From NCBI GenBank assembly GCA_965203195.1, contig OZ241860.1:1674001-1738000 (forward strand): DNA of 64,000 nucleotides, written 5' to 3'. Position 1 is the first letter of the stretch. Each line of letters begins with the position of its first letter. Under the pieces are notes generated by a model. It had not been told where the DNA came from and ran no database searches. It saw only the letters and a list, made by a program, of their open reading frames with translations. Positions 1 to 8,670 of the stretch are shown here, one piece after another. The DNA comes from Bin87 sp965203195. Lineage in GTDB: Bacteria; Chloroflexota; Dehalococcoidia; Lucifugimonadales; UBA3495. The position numbers and the translations under genes were made by a program.

Positions 1-1109
1 GCAACATCGTCCGCACCATCGTTTTCGCCGCCCGCAAAGAAGGCAAGATCGGCACTGCCTTCGGACGCTACGGCGACTCCCCCGAGCGCAACGGCATTCC
101 CGCCAAGCAGTTCGCCATCGTTTCCGACACGCCCGAGGAGCTGGAGGAAAACCTGGCCGTGTACGAGGCCCGCGAAGTGGACGTCACGATTAACGTGGAC
201 GACACTATGTGCAAGGGCATCGAATCCTGGGCCTGGTACGGCTTGCAGCCCATCAACGCCCTTACCAAGCCCGGCGGCAGTCTGATTGTCACTTCCCGGC
301 AGACGGCCGAAGCCCTGATTGAGGACATTCACCAGAAAGACGCCGCCTACAACCTGTCCATTGTGCCGGCGTCCACCAGCTTTTCCGGGCTGTGGGTCTA
401 TAAAGACGACCACACCGACGCCCGCGTGCTGGGGGCGCTGGCCAAAGTGTGCCCGGAACTGGTGGGGCTGGAGGCGATGACGGACGCCATTGCCGACCAG
501 GGGTGGGGGGAACTCAAGCAGACCTCCGCCCGCAACGCCTACGACCGCGCCGCCCTGCGGCCGGTAGAACCCGGCGAAGGCAGCGACGACGTGCCCTTCT
601 CTTTTGACCTGCCCGGCTGGCGCGACATGGAGGAAGGGCTGGTCATACGCGGGGTGGAACCGGGCGGCGGCTTCCGCGGCGGCAACGAGGGGTACGAACC
701 GACCCGCAGCGCCGTGTTCAAGAAGTTCAGCACGCGCTCCATGCGCCCGGTCATCAACTTTGACACCTGCATCAAGTGCACCCTCTGCTGGTTGCAGTGT
801 CCCGACACCTGCTTTGATGTCACGCCCGAGGGCCTGTACGACGCCAATCTGGAATCCTGCTGCGGCTGCGGCGTGTGCGAGGCCGTCTGCCCCGTGCCCG
901 ACTGCGTGGTTATGGTCAACGAGGCCGAGTTCAACGACAACGACAGCCAGTATGAGCGCTGGCGGCAGGACAAGGACGGCTACCACCGCTGGATGGCCGA
1001 ACTCATCCAGAAGCAGAAGGACAGCGAAGGGGAGCGCAGCCACGGCTACCACAGCCCCGGCAAGTACGAAGCGGAATCCGAAGTTGCCGTCACCGGAGGC
1101 GATGACTGA
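1..1109 (+). CDS. 2-oxoacid:ferredoxin oxidoreductase, fused gamma/delta subunit (oxalate oxidoreductase-like), 5' partial
   Basis: The reading frame is open from base 3, so the N-terminus lies outside the window; 368 residues are visible. The first part is a PorG-like gamma domain. The C-terminal part is a ferredoxin-like delta domain with two 4Fe-4S motifs, CIKCTLCWLQCP (near base 770) and CCGCGVCEAVCP (near base 860). In this family the gamma/delta part wires electrons from the TPP site to ferredoxin in the cytoplasm. Gamma and delta are fused as in Moorella oxalate oxidoreductase; many pyruvate enzymes keep them separate. The stop TGA overlaps the alpha-subunit ATG by one base, so the genes are co-translated. 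The family is secure; the substrate is inferred from the alpha subunit. Confidence 0.88.
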   Translation, partial: NIVRTIVFAARKEGKIGTAFGRYGDSPERNGIPAKQFAIVSDTPEELEENLAVYEAREVDVTINVDDTMCKGIESWAWYGLQPINALTKPGGSLIVTSRQTAEALIEDIHQKDAAYNLSIVPASTSFSGLWVYKDDHTDARVLGALAKVCPELVGLEAMTDAIADQGWGELKQTSARNAYDRAALRPVEPGEGSDDVPFSFDLPGWRDMEEGLVIRGVEPGGGFRGGNEGYEPTRSAVFKKFSTRSMRPVINFDTCIKCTLCWLQCPDTCFDVTPEGLYDANLESCCGCGVCEAVCPVPDCVVMVNEAEFNDNDSQYERWRQDKDGYHRWMAELIQKQKDSEGERSHGYHSPGKYEAESEVAVTGGDD

Positions 1110-2401
1110 TGACCACCACTACTATTACCACCAGCGGCGGCAGCGGCGGCGCCGGCGCTGCCGGCGGCGGAAACGGCGCCGGCCAATCCCGGAACGGCCA
1201 CCGGGGGGCCGAGCGCGAGGAACTTATCAGCGGCAGCGAGGCCATCGCCATTGCCTGCTCGCTGGCCGATGTCGATGTCATCACCGCCTACCCCATCCGG
1301 CCCTACGACACGGTGATGCAGTATGTGTCCAAGCTGAAGGCCGACGGCGCCTTTGACTGCGATTTCATCGTGGCGGAAAGCGAGCATTCGCAGTTTGAGA
1401 TCGTCAAGCACGCCTCGGCGGTGGGGGCGCGCACTTTCTGCGGCTCCAGCGGCGTGGGCTGGTTTTACGCCTTTGAGGCTATTACCGTTACCGCCGGGCT
1501 GCGCCTGCCCGTGGTGGCCATGGTGGGCAACCGCGCCCTGGACGACCCCGGCGCCTTCGGCGTGGAACACAACGACGCCATGGCCGTCCGCGACCTGGGC
1601 TGGATGCTCTATTGGGTCGGCACGGCGCAGGAAGCGCTGGATGTGGCCCTTTTGGCCTGGCGCGTGGCGGAGGATTCCCGGGTGTTCCTGCCCATGGCCA
1701 TTTCCTGCGACGGCTCATTCCTCACGCACTCCCAGGCCATCGTCAATGTGCCGACGCAGGAGCAGGTCAACCAGTACCTGCCCACCTACGACCGGGGGCG
1801 GTTGCTGCTGCACCCGGACAACCCCATCACGGTGGCGCCGCAGGTGAACGAGGACTGGCTGATGGAAATCCGCCGGCAGACCGATGAGGCCATGCGCCGC
1901 ACGCCGGGTGTTATCAAGGAAGCCTACGCCGAGTTCAAGCAGCTGTTCGGGCGGGGCGACGACAGCCCGTTCATTGAGGAATATATGACCGATGACGCCG
2001 ACATCGTGCTGGTGGGCATGGGCACGCTGGCGATGCCGGTGCGGGTGGCCGTCCGCCGGATGCGGGAGCAGGGCGTGAAAGTCGGCTTTCTGCGGGTCAA
2101 GTTTTTCCGGCCCTTCGCCACCGAGGAAGTGCGGGAGGCGTTGAGCCGCTGCAATGCGGTGGGCGTCATTGACCGGGATTATTCCTACGGCTCGCCCTCC
2201 TGCGGCGGCGTGCTGTTCAACGAAATCCGTTCCGCCCTGTACACGCTGGACAACCGCCCGCTGGTGCAGAGTTTCATCGCCGGGCTGGGCGGCCGCGAGG
2301 TGCTGGTGCGGGATGTGGTGGAAATGACCGATCTGGTGCAGGCGTCCATTGACGCCGGCGTTGTGCAACAGGAAAACGCCTGGATTGGCGTCCGGGATTA
2401 G
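1109..2401 (+). CDS. 2-oxoacid:ferredoxin oxidoreductase alpha subunit, oxalate oxidoreductase-like
   Basis: A PorA-type alpha subunit of 430 aa, binding the TPP pyrimidine side and the substrate. It reads YPIRP at residues 61-65, where pyruvate enzymes have YPITP, then NRALDDPGAFG around Arg142. From published work on Moorella oxalate oxidoreductase I recall active-site Arg31 and Arg109 in alpha. The two arginines here are also 78 residues apart, offset by 33, which matches an extra N-terminal extension. That extension (residues 1-35) is Thr/Gly/Ala-rich and low complexity, so the true start could lie further in. If correct, the complex oxidises oxalate to two CO2 and reduces ferredoxin without CoA. 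The family call is firm and the oxalate assignment probable. Confidence 0.85.
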   Translation: MTTTTITTSGGSGGAGAAGGGNGAGQSRNGHRGAEREELISGSEAIAIACSLADVDVITAYPIRPYDTVMQYVSKLKADGAFDCDFIVAESEHSQFEIVKHASAVGARTFCGSSGVGWFYAFEAITVTAGLRLPVVAMVGNRALDDPGAFGVEHNDAMAVRDLGWMLYWVGTAQEALDVALLAWRVAEDSRVFLPMAISCDGSFLTHSQAIVNVPTQEQVNQYLPTYDRGRLLLHPDNPITVAPQVNEDWLMEIRRQTDEAMRRTPGVIKEAYAEFKQLFGRGDDSPFIEEYMTDDADIVLVGMGTLAMPVRVAVRRMREQGVKVGFLRVKFFRPFATEEVREALSRCNAVGVIDRDYSYGSPSCGGVLFNEIRSALYTLDNRPLVQSFIAGLGGREVLVRDVVEMTDLVQASIDAGVVQQENAWIGVRD

Positions 2402-2413
2402 AGGAGAGCCGCT

Positions 2414-3433
2414 ATGACGACGATGACCCAAGCTCCGCCCCAGCCGGTGCAGGATCTGCCGCAGGTACGGGGCGTCAAACAGATTCCGGTGTTCGAGGGT
2501 TTCACTTCGGGCCACCGCACCTGCCAGGGGTGCGAGTCGGCGCTGGTGATGCGCCTGATGATCAAGGCCGCCGGGCCGCGCACCATTGTGGTGGGCAGCA
2601 CCGGCTGTATGTATGTGGCGAATACCACCTACTACAGCACGCCCTGGGTGGTGCCGTGGATGCATACCCAGCTGGGTTCCAGCGGTTCCGCCGCCACCGG
2701 CACCGCCGCCGGGCTGGCCTCGCTGATGCGGAAGGGCAAGATGCAGCAGGAACCCATCAATGTCATCGCTTTCTGCGGCGACGGCGGCGGCGTGGATATG
2801 GGCCTGTCGGCCATTTCCGCCGCCTTGCAGCATGATGAGTACAACCTGCTCATCCTGTGCTACGACAACGAATCCTACGCCAACACGGACATTCAGGTGT
2901 CGGGCTCCAGCCCCTGGGGGGCCAATTCCACATTCTCGCCGCCGGGCAAGGTGCATCGCATTATGAACCGGCGCTGGAAGAAGAACACGGTGCCGATGCT
3001 GGCCGCCGGCCATCCCGATGTGCGCTATGTGGCCACGGCCTGCGGTTCCTACGGGCCGGATTTCACCAACAAGATTCGCCGCGCCCTGACCATTGGCGGC
3101 CCGACTTTCATTCACAGCATCGATCCCTGCCCCAAAGGGTGGGACTACGACCCCAAGTATTCCCACGAGCTGGGGATGCTGGCGGTGGAAACGGGCATCT
3201 GGGTGCAGTACGAAATCGTGGACGGGGAGCTGATCCTCAACGGCCCCTCCCGGGCCATTGCCCGGGGCATCCGCCGCCGCAAGCCGGTGACGGATTACCT
3301 GCAACGGCAGGGGCGTTTCGCTCACCTCACCGAGGATGACTTGCAGTTTTTCCAGGACAAGATTGACGAGTCCTGGGAGAAGTGGTGGCTGCCGGGCATT
3401 GTTCCCTTCGGCCCCCACGACGAAGGCGCCTAG
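2414..3433 (+). CDS. 2-oxoacid:ferredoxin oxidoreductase beta subunit (TPP-binding)
   Basis: A PorB-type beta subunit of 339 aa. Residues 37-40 (CQGC) and Cys65 (STGC) look like iron-sulfur ligands. The TPP/Mg motif runs from GDGGG at 122-126 to CYDNE at 149-153, followed by YANTDIQ. It starts 12 bases after the alpha stop, behind a GAGGAGAG ribosome site at 2401-2408. It closes the gamma/delta-alpha-beta operon and supplies the diphosphate half of the TPP site and the proximal cluster. Two perfect hairpins follow the stop, so the operon probably ends here. Confidence 0.88.
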   Translation: MTTMTQAPPQPVQDLPQVRGVKQIPVFEGFTSGHRTCQGCESALVMRLMIKAAGPRTIVVGSTGCMYVANTTYYSTPWVVPWMHTQLGSSGSAATGTAAGLASLMRKGKMQQEPINVIAFCGDGGGVDMGLSAISAALQHDEYNLLILCYDNESYANTDIQVSGSSPWGANSTFSPPGKVHRIMNRRWKKNTVPMLAAGHPDVRYVATACGSYGPDFTNKIRRALTIGGPTFIHSIDPCPKGWDYDPKYSHELGMLAVETGIWVQYEIVDGELILNGPSRAIARGIRRRKPVTDYLQRQGRFAHLTEDDLQFFQDKIDESWEKWWLPGIVPFGPHDEGA

Positions 3434-3496
3434 CCTGGCCGCCCGCCGGCCCAACGGGGCCGCGACGGCGAATGGCGACAGACGATAGACGACAGA

Positions 3497-3561
3497 CGGG
3501 GACGGGCTTTTGGTTCCGTCCCCGCCGGTTGCCCCCGTAGCTTGTTACCGGCGACGGGGGC
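3497..3561 (+). terminator. two consecutive hairpins after the oxidoreductase operon
   Basis: A perfect 9-bp stem CGGGGACGG/CCGTCCCCG (3497-3505 with 3516-3524) is followed by a perfect 8-bp stem GCCCCCGT/ACGGGGGC (3531-3538 with 3554-3561). Neither has a good U-run, so termination is plausible but not proven. Confidence 0.4.
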
Positions 3562-3663
3562 AAATTGACCGCCCGCCGGCGGAGGCGCTACACTTGGCGC
3601 CGCTAACCAAATCAAGTTGCGGGGGCGCCCGCAGCATCAAGCAAGCAAGAAGGAGGGTCCGGT

Positions 3664-4047
3664 TTGCCTCGCTACGATTATCGCTGTACGGAGTGCGCGT
3701 CCGAGTTTGAGCTGGTTCAGAAATTCAGCGAGGCCGGGCAGGGGGAATGCCCCGATTGCGGCGGCGCGGGGCAGCGGGTGTTCCACGCGGTGCCGGTGAT
3801 TTACAAGGGCAGCGGCTTTTACACCACCGACTACGGACGCCCGAAACGGCCGGCGGAGGGTTCCGAAAGCGGCCGGGATGGCGCGGGGGCGGCGTCCGAA
3901 GCGTCATCGTCGTCGGATGCTGCGAGCAACGGCGGGAGCGGGGGCGGCGGCAATGGCGGTTCCGGGGATGGCGCGGCGGCGGGCGGCGGCGGGGCAGCGG
4001 GCGCGGGGGCGGCGGCGGGCGCCGGGGCTGGGGGCGGCTCGGAGTAA
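3664..4047 (+). CDS. FmdB-family zinc-ribbon protein
   Basis: 127 aa with a TTG start, chosen because an AGGAGG ribosome site (3651-3656) lies 7 bases upstream. Residues 1-55 form the small FmdB-type zinc ribbon: MPRYDYRCTEC, then CPDCGG, then YKGSGFYTTDY. The FmdB family is named for a putative regulator of formamidase or amidase genes, but most members have no demonstrated function. The rest is a Gly/Ser/Ala-rich tail with no recognisable fold, common in this family though unusually long here. It stands alone between two operons. Confidence 0.75.
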   Translation: MPRYDYRCTECASEFELVQKFSEAGQGECPDCGGAGQRVFHAVPVIYKGSGFYTTDYGRPKRPAEGSESGRDGAGAASEASSSSDAASNGGSGGGGNGGSGDGAAAGGGGAAGAGAAAGAGAGGGSE

Positions 4048-4125
4048 CGGGGCTTTTCGCAGCCACGCTGCGGGTGGCGCAAGCGGCCCACAGCCATGAA
4101 GCGGGGCCGCTATTGTTGCCTTAAG

Positions 4126-4143
4126 GCAAGCGTCGCCGCTTGC
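4126..4143. other. perfect hairpin in intergenic region
   Basis: A 7-bp perfect stem GCAAGCG/CGCTTGC with a TCGC loop, overlapping a second palindrome TTGCCTTAAGGCAA (4116-4129). It lies between the zinc-ribbon gene and the HsdR-N-like gene. No U-run follows, so a terminator is not assured. Confidence 0.35.
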
Positions 4144-4281
4144 GAAATTGAGTTGCAAAGTTGCCGATTCAGCCCCTTGACATAATAGGGCAGATAGAAT
4201 AAAATCGCCGTATTGCCGCAAAGCGACTTATCGGAGGGACGCTGATTGCTACGGCACAGACAATCGGCACTGGAGGAAACG

Positions 4282-5310
4282 ATGGATTTCAAAAATGCCC
4301 TGAAAGAGGAGCTGAAGGGGAACCACTTGGTGAAAACCGATCTGAGATCCGAGGAGGATACCAAGCGGGTACTTGTCGTTCCGTTCATTAAAGCCTTGGG
4401 TTATGACACCCTCAATCCGCGTGAGTTCGTCTCTGAATTCTCCGTTGCCGGAGGCGGGCGGGTGGATTACGCTATCCAGCGCGACGGCAAGGCAGTCATC
4501 ATCGTAGAATGCAAGCCAGTATCCAATGCGCGGTTGATTGATGACCGGGGCCAGCTTCGGCGGTATTTCAATGCCGCCAAACCTGATGTCGCTATCCTCA
4601 CCAACGGCGTCCAGTACCAGTTTTTCAGCGACCTTGATCGCGAAGGCGAAATGGACGGCGAGCCGTTTCTGGAAGTTGACCTGGGGGACTGCGACGACGA
4701 GGATTTCGGGGAACCGGGCGCGCCGGCCATCAACTCGCTGGCGGCTTTCACCAAGTCGGAATTCAGCTCCAATGGCGTGCGGGAAACGGCAATTTTGCTG
4801 AAATACAAGAGAGGCATCCGGCGTTTCCTGGAGCAGCAATTCAGCGGTGACGAACTGCACCGCGATTTTGTTGAACTGTTGGCCAAGCGAGTCTATCACA
4901 GACCGCTGGGGAGCAACGTCAGGGCACATCTGGGCGAGTTGTCCAAAGAGGTCATCTCCGAGTTTAAAACTGCAATGGTCAAGGCCGCGGCCATTCACCC
5001 TCAGCACACAACTACCTCGGATGAAATCGAGGGGTATTACACTGTCAAAAACATTCTTTGGAACGTCGTGGACAGTGACCGGGTTGTGATGCGCGACGCC
5101 AGAACGTACTGCAACATCAGGCTGGACGACGACAACAGGAACAGGAGGACGATTTGTAGGCTCCGATTCAACGACCTGAACCGGAAAAGGTTGGGCTTGT
5201 TGGATGCAGATCCCGAGGAGCAAGTCCGCATCGATGCGCTGGGAGAAATCAACAACTACGCCGAGCGGATTCGGCAGACGGCCCGTCAGATTCTGGCGCG
5301 GGAAGAGTAG
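4282..5310 (+). CDS. HsdR N-terminal-domain (PD-(D/E)XK) protein
   Basis: 342 aa from an ATG with GGAGG 5 bases upstream; an upstream in-frame TTG at 4246 is less likely. The N-terminal half matches the type I restriction R-subunit N-terminal fold: an RVDYAI strand (Asp62) then VIIVECKP (Glu76, Lys78), the expected catalytic D and ExK of this nuclease superfamily. No helicase, methylase or specificity gene adjoins it, so it is not a full type I system. Stand-alone proteins of this type are common in bacteria and their role is unclear. Base composition is less GC-rich than its neighbours, which suggests transfer. Confidence 0.72.
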   Translation: MDFKNALKEELKGNHLVKTDLRSEEDTKRVLVVPFIKALGYDTLNPREFVSEFSVAGGGRVDYAIQRDGKAVIIVECKPVSNARLIDDRGQLRRYFNAAKPDVAILTNGVQYQFFSDLDREGEMDGEPFLEVDLGDCDDEDFGEPGAPAINSLAAFTKSEFSSNGVRETAILLKYKRGIRRFLEQQFSGDELHRDFVELLAKRVYHRPLGSNVRAHLGELSKEVISEFKTAMVKAAAIHPQHTTTSDEIEGYYTVKNILWNVVDSDRVVMRDARTYCNIRLDDDNRNRRTICRLRFNDLNRKRLGLLDADPEEQVRIDALGEINNYAERIRQTARQILAREE

Positions 5311-5389
5311 CAGTTGACGCCCCGCCCGCGTTAGGATGCGGCCTATCCTGCACGGCTTACCCTACCTCCCCACCCACGCTGGCATTGAT

Positions 5390-8300
5390 ATGACCGACAC
5401 CGCCGCATTCGCGGCTGCCCCCATAACCTTTGCCCCTGCCGGGCCGGCGGCGCTGGAAGCTCTTGCCGCCGCTGTGGATCGCGCCAAAGCGCCGGATCCT
5501 TTTGCCCGCGTGGTGGTCGTTGCCGACCAGCAGGACGCCGCCACTTCGGTGCGCCACCGGCTGGGCGCGCGGGAACGGGGCGTAATCAATGTCACGGTGC
5601 AGACGGGGAACCGGCTGGCCGCCGAACTGGCCGGCCTCAAAGGGAACCAGGCCGGCAATGACGGAAGCGGCAATGACGGGAACGGAGGGCCGAAACGGCT
5701 CTCCCGGCTGCTGGAAACCCAGGCGGTGCGGCTGGTAGCCGAGGATGACGTCCAGGAACAGCGGCTGGCTCCCGCCGGACAGCAGCGTTTCTATCGCTCT
5801 CTGGCCGACGCCTTTCGACGGATGGCGGAACGCCCGGAAGTTCCATCGGAGATGGCGGGCAAAAATGCTGTTGCCGCCAGCAGCGATATGAACGCCCGGG
5901 CCGAGGAACTTTACGCCGCCTACCGGGAAAAAGTGGCGAGCAGAGGATATTACATCCCCTCGGAACTGCCCCATATGGCGGCGCAGGCGGTGGCGAAACA
6001 GGACAATGGCCGCCGGCCCTATGTCATCTACTACCTGCCCCGCCGTCTTTCGGCGGGCGATGTGGCCCTGGCGCAGGCGCTGCGGAAGCAGGGCCGGTGC
6101 GAAATCATCGGCGGGCTGACGGGCGACGATGCGGCGGACAAGCCGGTAAAGGATCTGATAAGTCGCCTAGCGCCGGACAGCGCGCCGGCACCCGATGCCG
6201 GCGGCGCTGACCCGCTGCGGCAGCGGGTTGCCGAGGGCGCGCTGCGTATTGTCTCCGCCCCCGATCCGGAGGAGGAAGTGCGGACGGTAATCCGCCGCAT
6301 CGCCGCCAGCAATGCGCCTCTGCACCGCATCGCCGTCATCTACCGACAGGCCAATCCCTACGCCAGCCGGCTGCGGCAGGAGCTGGATTTCGCCGGCATT
6401 CCCTACGCCGGCGCGGAACGGCGCCGGCTGGCCGACACCCCCACCGGGCTGCTGCTGCTGGGGCTGGTTGACCTGGCGGTGGCGGCGGCGAACCGGCCCG
6501 GCGGCGGCGTCATCGACCGGGAACGGCTGATTGAGTGGATGACCACCACATCGGTGCGCTGGCCGGGGCAAAATCCGGGCCGGGGCCAGGGCCGGGGCGT
6601 TAGGATTCCCGCCAGCCGGTGGGCCAACCTGGCGCTGGAAGCCAGGGCCAACGGCGCGCCGGAGCTGTGGCGGACGCGTCTGGAAGCCTACCGGGATAAA
6701 GTCAATGCCCGGATGCGCGAGAGACACGGGGACGACTACGAAGGCAGCGCCAGGGCCGCGCAAGACGGCGCCGAACTGATTGCCTTTGTCGACGAGTTGC
6801 ACCAGCGGTTGCGCGCCCTGGACGATGACGGGCTGAAGTGGACGACGGCAGCCGACCTCTTGAGTGACATATTCAATGCCTATCGCTGGTATGGGGCCGG
6901 GGAAACCGATGACGACCGCCGGAACATTGAGGAAGCGGTGTCCGGTCTGTCCGCCTTGCAGGAATGGGGCGCCGGGTACAGCCTAGCGGCGTTGCAGGAA
7001 GCCATCCGCAGCGCCTTGCAGTCGCCCACGGACGAAAGGGGGCAGCCGGTAGGGGCCGGCGTTTATGTGGGGCCGCCGGCGGGCATCGTGGGGCTTGAGT
7101 ACGATGCGGTGTACGCCGTGGGGATGGTGGAGAGGCAGTTTCCGCCGCGCCCGCGCGCCGACCCCTGGCTGGCGGACAACGCCGCGGAACGGCAGCGGGA
7201 GGCGGCGCTGGAGCGCTACGATTTTCTGGGCGCCGTGGGCGCGGGCCGGGAGGTTACGCTGTGCTGGCCGGCGGCCACCGCCGACCGCAGCATCGCTTAT
7301 CCCTCGCGCTGGCTGGTGGAAGCGGCCAACCTGTTGCACGAAAAGGCGGGCGGCGCGGGCCGGCTGGCTTACGATAAAATCGCCACGGGGGCCGGCAGCA
7401 CAGACTGGCTGACGACGATTGCGTCGCGGGAAGCCGGGCTACGGGAATTGGCGGCGTCAGCCGAGGCCGCCCCGGCGGACGCCGCCGATTACCGGATGAT
7501 GCACCTGGCGGCGGGCGGGGCCAGTTTGGATACGCTTGCCGATGCGCGGATGCGCCGGGCGCTGGCGGCCTGCGCCGCCCGCTACGACCGCAATCATAAT
7601 CAGCTGACGGAGTGGGACGGCAGGGTTGACGCCAGTTCGGAAAGCATTGCCGGCATTGGCCGCCGGGAACGGCCGGTGTCGCCCAGCGCGCTGGAAACCT
7701 GGGCCGGCTGCCCCTACCGCTACTTCCTCGGGCGCGTACTCGGCCTCTCCGCCCCGCCGGAGGATGAGGACGACACCATATCCGCGTTGGAACGGGGCTT
7801 GCTGGTGCATAAAATCCTGGAGCGGTTCGTCAGGGAGGGCAAGGCCACGGTTGCTGAACTGACCGCGCTGGCGGAGGCGGAATTCAATGCCGCCGAGCGG
7901 CGCGGCGCCACCGGCCACTATCTGCTCTGGGAGCTGGAAAAGGCAAAAATCAGGGCCAGTCTGGAGGCGTTTCAGGGCGCTGACGAGGAGTGGCTTAAAA
8001 AGTCGCTGGGCGGAGCGTTGCCGGACGAATCCAGAGCGGAAATCAGCTTCGGGCCGCCAGCGCGACCGCCCGGCGGGAACGCAGCCGAACATACTGGCAA
8101 GCCTACCGATTGGGGCGAAGTGGGCATATCTGTTGAGGGTTTGGGCGAAGTCTGGTTCCAGGGCAAGATTGACCGGCTTGATGCGGCGCATAACGATGGC
8201 AACGGGCTGGTACTGGTGCGGGATTTCAAGACGGGCAAGCCGGATAGCTATGTGCGTGACGCCCCAAGTTACAATCCCCACACCGTCGCCAACGGTAGAG

Positions 8301-8653
8301 CATTGCAGCTCCCGGTGTACACGGCGGCGGCGCGGCGCGGCTACCCTGATGCGACGATTAATGCGTCGTACAGCTTCCCTACGGCCGATACACCCAACAA
8401 TGACGGCCGGCCTTACAATGACGAGCAAGGTTTGGGCGAGTTTCACACTGCGCTGCAACGAATTGTAGGGATGGCCCGCGAAGGTCTGTTCCCGGCCACC
8501 CCGGACGGGGAAGGGCAGCGTAGCAACTGCCGCTACTGTGATTTTAACCGGCTTTGCCCCACCCGCCGGCGGCAAATTTGGGAACGCAAGGGCCGGCACG
8601 ATGTTGCCGTCCAACCCTACAACGCCCTCGGCGGCAAGGCCGCCATCGCATAG
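5390..8653 (+). CDS. AddB-like PD-(D/E)XK nuclease/inactive helicase subunit
   Basis: About 1,087 aa from the ATG at 5390, or 1,105 aa from the ATG at 5336; neither has a clear ribosome site. The C-terminus has the RecB-type nuclease: SALETWAGCPYRYF, LLVHKILERF, VRDFKTGKP and the QLPVYTAA helix. A Cys in AGCPYRYF and three in NCRYCDFNRLC are placed like the Fe-S cluster ligands of AddB. The N-terminal two thirds resemble a degenerate helicase; no clear Walker A was seen. With the AddA-like product of the next gene it should process double-strand breaks for recombination. The next gene begins within 20 bases, so the two form an operon. Confidence 0.8.
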   Translation: MTDTAAFAAAPITFAPAGPAALEALAAAVDRAKAPDPFARVVVVADQQDAATSVRHRLGARERGVINVTVQTGNRLAAELAGLKGNQAGNDGSGNDGNGGPKRLSRLLETQAVRLVAEDDVQEQRLAPAGQQRFYRSLADAFRRMAERPEVPSEMAGKNAVAASSDMNARAEELYAAYREKVASRGYYIPSELPHMAAQAVAKQDNGRRPYVIYYLPRRLSAGDVALAQALRKQGRCEIIGGLTGDDAADKPVKDLISRLAPDSAPAPDAGGADPLRQRVAEGALRIVSAPDPEEEVRTVIRRIAASNAPLHRIAVIYRQANPYASRLRQELDFAGIPYAGAERRRLADTPTGLLLLGLVDLAVAAANRPGGGVIDRERLIEWMTTTSVRWPGQNPGRGQGRGVRIPASRWANLALEARANGAPELWRTRLEAYRDKVNARMRERHGDDYEGSARAAQDGAELIAFVDELHQRLRALDDDGLKWTTAADLLSDIFNAYRWYGAGETDDDRRNIEEAVSGLSALQEWGAGYSLAALQEAIRSALQSPTDERGQPVGAGVYVGPPAGIVGLEYDAVYAVGMVERQFPPRPRADPWLADNAAERQREAALERYDFLGAVGAGREVTLCWPAATADRSIAYPSRWLVEAANLLHEKAGGAGRLAYDKIATGAGSTDWLTTIASREAGLRELAASAEAAPADAADYRMMHLAAGGASLDTLADARMRRALAACAARYDRNHNQLTEWDGRVDASSESIAGIGRRERPVSPSALETWAGCPYRYFLGRVLGLSAPPEDEDDTISALERGLLVHKILERFVREGKATVAELTALAEAEFNAAERRGATGHYLLWELEKAKIRASLEAFQGADEEWLKKSLGGALPDESRAEISFGPPARPPGGNAAEHTGKPTDWGEVGISVEGLGEVWFQGKIDRLDAAHNDGNGLVLVRDFKTGKPDSYVRDAPSYNPHTVANGRALQLPVYTAAARRGYPDATINASYSFPTADTPNNDGRPYNDEQGLGEFHTALQRIVGMAREGLFPATPDGEGQRSNCRYCDFNRLCPTRRRQIWERKGRHDVAVQPYNALGGKAAIA

Positions 8654-8670
8654 CAGGATGAGTGAGGATA

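Noticed and set aside
4282..5310. A complete type I restriction system
   Set aside because: Only the HsdR N-terminal-type domain is present; there is no translocase domain, methylase or specificity gene nearby.
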